Translations under genes and position numbers: made by a program
The notes under the pieces: generated by a model
Database searches by the model: none
Seen by the model: the letters and a program-made list of their open reading frames with translations, nothing else
Told to the model about the DNA's origin: nothing
Assembly: GCF_014639535.1 (NCBI RefSeq)
Contig: NZ_BMGA01000001.1
Span: 186,001-250,000 of the forward strand
Length of the DNA stretch: 64,000 nt
Origin: Flavobacterium palustre
GTDB lineage: Bacteria; Bacteroidota; Bacteroidia; Flavobacteriales; Flavobacteriaceae
Direction: 5' to 3'
In this document: piece by piece, positions 60,143 to 64,000 of the stretch
Layout of the letters: each line of letters begins with the position of its first letter
How positions within the stretch are numbered: the stretch's first letter is position 1

Positions 60143-61393
60143 TTAATCAAACTTTCTCTTCACAAACCATCTGTCATTAAACGAAAGCCCAACACTAAGT
60201 TTTACATAATTTTCCTGAATTAAACCAGCAGAAGTCGTTCCACGTTTTCCAAATTCGAAACCAAGATTGATATTAGAAAAACTTCCTGTAATAGGTAATC
60301 CAAATCCTAAACTAACACCTTTATCTTTTATGGACTGAGAATTAACAACCAAACCGGTTTCTTCATATTTCAAACCTGCTCTGTAAACTATTCGCTTAGC
60401 ATAACTGGAAAACGAACTATAATTAGGAATAAAATAACCTCCCAAACTATATTTCATTGCTTTCTCATAAGACACATTACTAAGAGAATTATAGGTATTT
60501 GCTAAATCACCTTGGCTAGCTGAAATAATTTGCGCTCCAACCAACCATTTTTTAGATTCTCCAATACCTAAACCAAATCTTAATTCACTTGGCAAAGTCA
60601 AATCTTCTGATTCTTTTTCCTCATCCAATGCTTCTACCGAAGTCACATCAAAATCAGAATTAAGACTAACAACATCTCTGTTTCGGGTATTATCAGAAGC
60701 CAGTGTGCTTTCTAATTTATAACTCAAACTTCCATACAAACTCAGTTTTTTAGTCAATTTTGCCTGATATAAAGCCCCGAAATTGAAGTTTACACCTGAT
60801 AAATCAGCTCTGTTCAATTCTCGACTTCCTAAAACAACTCCGTTGATATATTGCAAATTAGTAGTTTCGATACGACCAAAATTATATTCCACATTAGCAC
60901 CTAAACTTAAATTAGGAAACAATTTATAAGACGCAGCAAAAAAAGCTTTATTTACTCCTCCCGTACCAAAATCACGAGTATTTGACCCTCCTGCTTCATC
61001 TGAAGTGTTCGTTATTTTATAACCAACCGAAGAATATGGAATCAAACCAAACCCTACTCCTAATTTTCCCATAGGCAATCCAACTGCCAAATAGTCAAAG
61101 GTGGTTCTTTTAGCCTGTTCAGAAGCACTGCTGTTTTTTAATGTTGTTTGATTGTAAGTTCCTCCCACAGTAAAAGTGGTCAACTTAAGATTAGAAAAAC
61201 TCGCCGGATTATCTAAATTAATATGAATACTGTCCTGCTCTACCTGCACACCAGCCATCGAACGACTTTCGATAGTTCCTTTAAATCGCACATCTCCAAT
61301 TCCGTAAAAAGAATAAGGCGAAGCAGTTCCCTCCTGAGCAAAAGAAGCTAAAGACAAAAGCAAGCAAAAGCTTGTTATAATTTTTCTAATCAT
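60143..61393 (-). CDS. Outer membrane barrel protein of unknown function
   Basis: This 416-residue protein has a signal peptide (about 19 residues, ending ASFAQ) and then many alternating strands with Tyr/Phe-Gly turns, consistent with a 12- to 14-stranded barrel. The opening (SPYSFYGIGD...SRSMAGVQ...NPASFSN) resembles FadL/OmpP1-type proteins of Bacteroidota. It overlaps coaX by 8 bases, so translation is probably coupled. Cargo is unknown; being next to the LptC-like gene does not by itself imply LPS transport. Confidence 0.75.
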   Translation of the reverse strand: MIRKIITSFCLLLSLASFAQEGTASPYSFYGIGDVRFKGTIESRSMAGVQVEQDSIHINLDNPASFSNLKLTTFTVGGTYNQTTLKNSSASEQAKRTTFDYLAVGLPMGKLGVGFGLIPYSSVGYKITNTSDEAGGSNTRDFGTGGVNKAFFAASYKLFPNLSLGANVEYNFGRIETTNLQYINGVVLGSRELNRADLSGVNFNFGALYQAKLTKKLSLYGSLSYKLESTLASDNTRNRDVVSLNSDFDVTSVEALDEEKESEDLTLPSELRFGLGIGESKKWLVGAQIISASQGDLANTYNSLSNVSYEKAMKYSLGGYFIPNYSSFSSYAKRIVYRAGLKYEETGLVVNSQSIKDKGVSLGFGLPITGSFSNINLGFEFGKRGTTSAGLIQENYVKLSVGLSFNDRWFVKRKFD

Positions 61394-62120
61394 TTTTGAT
61401 TTTATATTGAAATGTTTGGTTCAAACTCTCTAAAAGGAAATTTGAATTGGCAAATATGGTATTTTTTAATCGTTTAGCCAAAAAATCTGCATCACCACCC
61501 GTTAAAATTATGATAATATTTTTACAAGCAGCCTTATATTCATCTATAAAACCGTCAATTTCATAGACCAATCCGTTGACCACTCCGGAATGAATCGCCT
61601 GAGTTGTTGATTTCCCCACATAAGATTCGGGACTTTCCAGAGTCAGCAATGGCAATTTTGCTGTAAAGTTATGCATGGATTCATACCGCAATCGCATTCC
61701 CGGAGAAATTGCACCACCCTGATACACATTGTTTTCATCGACAAAATCATAGGTAACACAGGTTCCGGCATCAATTATCAATCGGTTTTGATTAGGATAT
61801 AACAAAGTAGCTCCGGCAGCCAGCACCATGCGGTCGATTCCTAAGGTTTTGGGCGTTTCGTAATTATTAATAAACGGAAAAACATCCTGATGCGATACAA
61901 AATGAACCTTAAGCTTTTTTTCGAATGCTAAAAAAGTGTTTTTTTCAACATCTCCAACCGAAGAAACTACCAAACAAACTATTGCTCCAAATTTTTCTAA
62001 AATATTTTTTATGTTTTTTTCAAGAGCTGTTTTATCAAAAACAAAACGCTGTAAAATGGTATCACCCTCAAAAACAGCCGCTTTAATTCGGGTATTCCCC
62101 ACATCAACAGTTACTATCAT
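61386..62120 (-). CDS. coaX: Type III pantothenate kinase
   Basis: CoaX phosphorylates pantothenate, the first step of coenzyme A synthesis. The 244-residue ASKHA-fold protein has VDVGNTRIK at the N-terminus (phosphate loop), GIDRMV in the middle and IDAGTCVTYD (second phosphate loop), with GGAISPG. Length fits the family (about 250). It heads the leftward operon and overlaps the next gene by 8 bases. TACCTTCG at 62140-62147 on the minus strand is a near-consensus -7 box. Confidence 0.94.
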   Translation of the reverse strand: MIVTVDVGNTRIKAAVFEGDTILQRFVFDKTALEKNIKNILEKFGAIVCLVVSSVGDVEKNTFLAFEKKLKVHFVSHQDVFPFINNYETPKTLGIDRMVLAAGATLLYPNQNRLIIDAGTCVTYDFVDENNVYQGGAISPGMRLRYESMHNFTAKLPLLTLESPESYVGKSTTQAIHSGVVNGLVYEIDGFIDEYKAACKNIIIILTGGDADFLAKRLKNTIFANSNFLLESLNQTFQYKIKND

Positions 62121-62172
62121 ATTTTACATTTTGATAGCACGAAGGTACAAATAGATTTTTTCATAAAAATGT

Positions 62173-62203
62173 TTTGGATATATTAAAAATGGTTCTATAT
62201 TTG
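62173..62203 (+). promoter_or_regulatory. Promoter of the tRNA-Phe gene
   Basis: TTTG (62173-62176) and TATATTTG (62196-62203) are spaced by 19 bases, an ideal Bacteroidota promoter. The start would be about 10 bases before the mature tRNA. Confidence 0.8.
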
Positions 62204-62219
62204 CACCCGCAACAAGCAA

Positions 62220-62292
62220 GGTACCTTAGCTCAGATGGTAGAGCAATGGACTGAAAATCCATGTGTCCCTGGTTCGATCCCTGGAGGTACCA
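62220..62292 (+). tRNA. tRNA-Phe (anticodon GAA)
   Basis: The 73 bases fold as a cloverleaf: acceptor stem GGTACCT with AGGTACC, a D-arm with AGCTCAGATGGTAGAGC, anticodon stem ATGGA/TCCAT around CTGAAAA (anticodon GAA), and a T-loop TTCGATC. The discriminator is A62292, and CCA is not encoded (CAC follows). The T-stem has a T-T mismatch in its middle as drawn. A terminator follows directly. Confidence 0.93.
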
Positions 62293-62293
62293 C

Positions 62294-62324
62294 AAAACCC
62301 GAATTCTTAGAGTTCGGGTTTTTT
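62294..62324 (+). terminator. Terminator of tRNA-Phe
   Basis: AAAACCCGAA and TTCGGGTTTT form a 10-bp stem with a 9-base loop, followed by T6. An identical copy lies at 62676-62706. Confidence 0.85.
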
Positions 62325-62344
62325 GTTTTTAATCTATTTTTAAT

Positions 62345-62632
62345 ATGCATTACTTGTATATTCTTTTCTCAGAATCATCTCAAAAATTCTATATTGGAGA
62401 AACCAATAATATGGAAGAACGTCTTTTGAAACATCAAAACCATTATTATTCAAATTCTTTTACCAAAATTGCTAATGACTGGAAAATTGTTTTAACTTTT
62501 AATTGCAAAGATAAAGACGAAGCAATATATCTTGAGAACTTCATCAAAAGAATGAAAAGCAAAATCTTTAATGAGAAAATAATAGCCAATCCATCTATTC
62601 TGAAAGATATTCTTTCTAAAAGAAAATTATAA
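62345..62632 (+). CDS. Small GIY-YIG endonuclease at the tRNA 3' end
   Basis: This 95-residue protein is a minimal GIY-YIG domain: YLYILFS (GIY strand), FYIGETNNMEERLLKH (YIG strand with the catalytic arginine after it), and a glutamate in YLENFIKR. The family cuts DNA; small stand-alone forms are known in many genomes but their job is mostly unclear. It lies 53 bases after tRNA-Phe and is followed within 2 bases of its stop by a second copy of the tRNA's 3' end and terminator, so it appears to have entered here with a target duplication. Confidence 0.85.
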   Translation: MHYLYILFSESSQKFYIGETNNMEERLLKHQNHYYSNSFTKIANDWKIVLTFNCKDKDEAIYLENFIKRMKSKIFNEKIIANPSILKDILSKRKL

Positions 62633-62634
62633 CA

Positions 62635-62713
62635 TGTCCCTGGTTCCCCCGAAGCTTCGGGGCTGGAGGTACCACAAAACCCGAATTCTTAGAGTTCGGG
62701 TTTTTTGTTTTTA
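62635..62713 (+). repeat. Partial duplication of the tRNA-Phe 3' end and terminator
   Basis: Bases 62663-62713 are identical to 62281-62331 (51 bases: last part of the T-arm, acceptor 3' strand and whole terminator). Upstream, TCCCTGGTT also matches. Between the two matches the second copy has a 16-base palindrome, CCCCGAAGCTTCGGGG (62647-62662), in place of CGATCC, which destroys the T-loop. This copy cannot make a tRNA; the unit 62332-62713 is 382 bases. Confidence 0.85.
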
Positions 62714-62823
62714 TAGGTTTTGAAAAAGTTATGGAACGCTGATGAATCAGGAATCAGTAGCAAAAGCTGGGGATGAGTAAAACAATCATTAAGATTTAGA
62801 AAATTGTAATTTCAAGAAAATTT

Positions 62824-63954
62824 TCAAATTAAAGTCAACAAATAACCCAATAAAGAACCGCCGAGAACAACAAATGCACTGTTTATTTTTTTGTAACCAA
62901 ATGCAATTACAATACTCAAAGCGGCTATAAAAATGGTTTTCCAGTCGGTAATAGTTTCTTTGCCCATAGCAATACAAACAGCAACAATAATAGCAACCGA
63001 AGCCACATTTACCGCATCTAAAAAAACGGAAAACATTTTTGAGTTTCGCATTTTCTTAACCAAAGGATTCAACAAGGCTACAAAAACAAAAGAAGGCAGA
63101 AAAATTCCGATAGTGGAAACAATAGCTCCTGAGAATCCATTAATTTGATAACCAATAAACGTTACTGAAGAAAAAACGGGTCCGGGTGTAAACTGTCCCA
63201 CCGCAATAGCATCAATCAGTTGTTGTCTTGATAAAAGTCCTGTTGCGACTAATTCGGTATCCAAAAAAGCAAACAAAACATAACCACTGCCATAAAGAAT
63301 AGCACCAATCTTTAGAAATATAAAAAACAGATTCGAGTTGGTTGCCGAAAAAAATGCGGCATTGCTTATTTGCAAAAAAGTTAAAGGAAAAACACTATTC
63401 CTATTTTCCAATTTCCTGTTACGGATGTAAGACAGGAACAAAGCCAGAAAACCGGCTCCAAACATCAGGTAAATTTCATTATAATTCAGCAAGGAACAGC
63501 TTAAAACGATAAGCCCAATAATTAGCAGTTCGAATGATTTCAATGATTTTTTGGCTAATGGAAAAACAGCCGCAAGAATAATGGCAATAATGGCTGGTTT
63601 GATTCCATAAACAAAAGGCTGTACTTCCGGAATTTGCCCGTATTGTTTGTAAAGCCATGCAAAAATTCCTGTTATAAAAACCGCCGGCAGAATAAAGCAA
63701 AGTCCTGCAATAAGCAAACCTTTCCAACCTCCTTTTTCATGCCCAATATGAATAGCCATTTCAGTACTGTTAGGCCCCGGAATTAAATTGGTCGCGCCTA
63801 TCAAATCCAGAAAATGTTGTTCGGTGAGCCATTTTCTTTTCACAACAACTTCTTCCCGCATCATCGCAATATGAGCCGCAGGACCACCAAAACCAATTAT
63901 ACCCAGTTTTAAAAAAAGTTTTGCCAGCTCTTTTAAATTCGTCTTAGCTTCCAT
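62824..63954 (-). CDS. chrA: Chromate/anion transporter, ChrA family
   Basis: This 376-residue membrane protein has about ten to twelve segments in two homologous CHR halves. The first half carries GFGGPAAHIAMM and LIGATNLIPGPNSTEMAIHIG, the second GQFTPGPVFSSVTFIGYQ. Long-chain ChrA proteins expel chromate and are thought to use proton motive force; some homologues have other anion substrates, possibly sulfate. No chromate regulator or reductase is nearby, so chromate resistance is a family-level guess. The last 46 bases of the window show nothing recognisable. Confidence 0.88.
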   Translation of the reverse strand: MEAKTNLKELAKLFLKLGIIGFGGPAAHIAMMREEVVVKRKWLTEQHFLDLIGATNLIPGPNSTEMAIHIGHEKGGWKGLLIAGLCFILPAVFITGIFAWLYKQYGQIPEVQPFVYGIKPAIIAIILAAVFPLAKKSLKSFELLIIGLIVLSCSLLNYNEIYLMFGAGFLALFLSYIRNRKLENRNSVFPLTFLQISNAAFFSATNSNLFFIFLKIGAILYGSGYVLFAFLDTELVATGLLSRQQLIDAIAVGQFTPGPVFSSVTFIGYQINGFSGAIVSTIGIFLPSFVFVALLNPLVKKMRNSKMFSVFLDAVNVASVAIIVAVCIAMGKETITDWKTIFIAALSIVIAFGYKKINSAFVVLGGSLLGYLLTLI

Positions 63955-64000
63955 TATTCATCAATCCTTTGTCAAAATATTGTTTTTAATTGGTGATTAT

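Noticed and set aside
62647-62662. Possible restriction or phage attachment core
   Set aside because: There is no integrase gene or second att-like site in the window; the palindrome is better reported as part of the duplication scar.

Overview
The window looks like chromosomal DNA from a member of the Flavobacteriaceae (Bacteroidota), probably Flavobacterium or a close relative. It is AT-rich. Promoters follow the Bacteroidota pattern (-7 TAnnTTTG, often with TTTG about 19 bp upstream), and Shine-Dalgarno sites are mostly absent. The gene set is also typical: PorT/SprT of type IX secretion, a TamL-type lipoprotein, a split MetH, a GYDIA-family GHMP kinase, and DPP-IV and POT peptide-utilisation genes. 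Nearly everything is core metabolism or envelope biology. There is no prophage, no large island and no CRISPR array.

The first 24.5 kb is mostly sulfur and one-carbon metabolism. It starts with the 5' end of a TonB-dependent receptor gene, then metF and a MetH encoded as two proteins, with an unrelated HEPN-like gene between the halves. Next is a complete sulfate assimilation operon read leftwards (cysH, cysD, cysN, siroheme sulfite reductase, siroheme synthase domain, ferredoxin-NADP reductase). Divergent from it is a TauE/SafE permease, followed by an Rrf2-family regulator. The cys operon and the permease share a near-identical 16-bp operator-like site. After that comes a methionine operon (metX, thrA, two small genes, metZ) under a SAM-I riboswitch, and the divergent metK behind what looks like a SAM-II riboswitch. 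The 1 kb between metX and metK also holds two tandem leader-peptide/terminator units and a 68-codon ORF, all on the minus strand. This is the most unusual part of the window.

From 24.6 to 41 kb: menaquinone methyltransferase, PorT, an RNA methyltransferase, TamL, fructose-bisphosphate aldolase, AccD (its zinc-ribbon cysteines are missing), an ABC permease, purH, and the rod-shape operon mreB-mreC-mreD-mrdA-rodA. From 41 to 62 kb: a nuclease, an S41 protease, surE-lpxB-NlpC/P60-comEC, a thioredoxin-like protein, a POT transporter and DPP-IV peptidase separated by a small inverted-repeat element, HMG-CoA reductase with a GHMP kinase, and a leftward envelope operon (coaX, an outer membrane protein, LptC-like, a small membrane protein, a CNNM/CBS protein, a PpiD-like chaperone).

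The right end has a tRNA-Phe whose 3' end and terminator are duplicated exactly on the far side of a small GIY-YIG endonuclease gene, followed by a chromate transporter gene. Intergenic spacers carry several palindromic repeat families, concentrated around the metH halves. All calls come from reading the sequence and from recalled family motifs; no database search was run.
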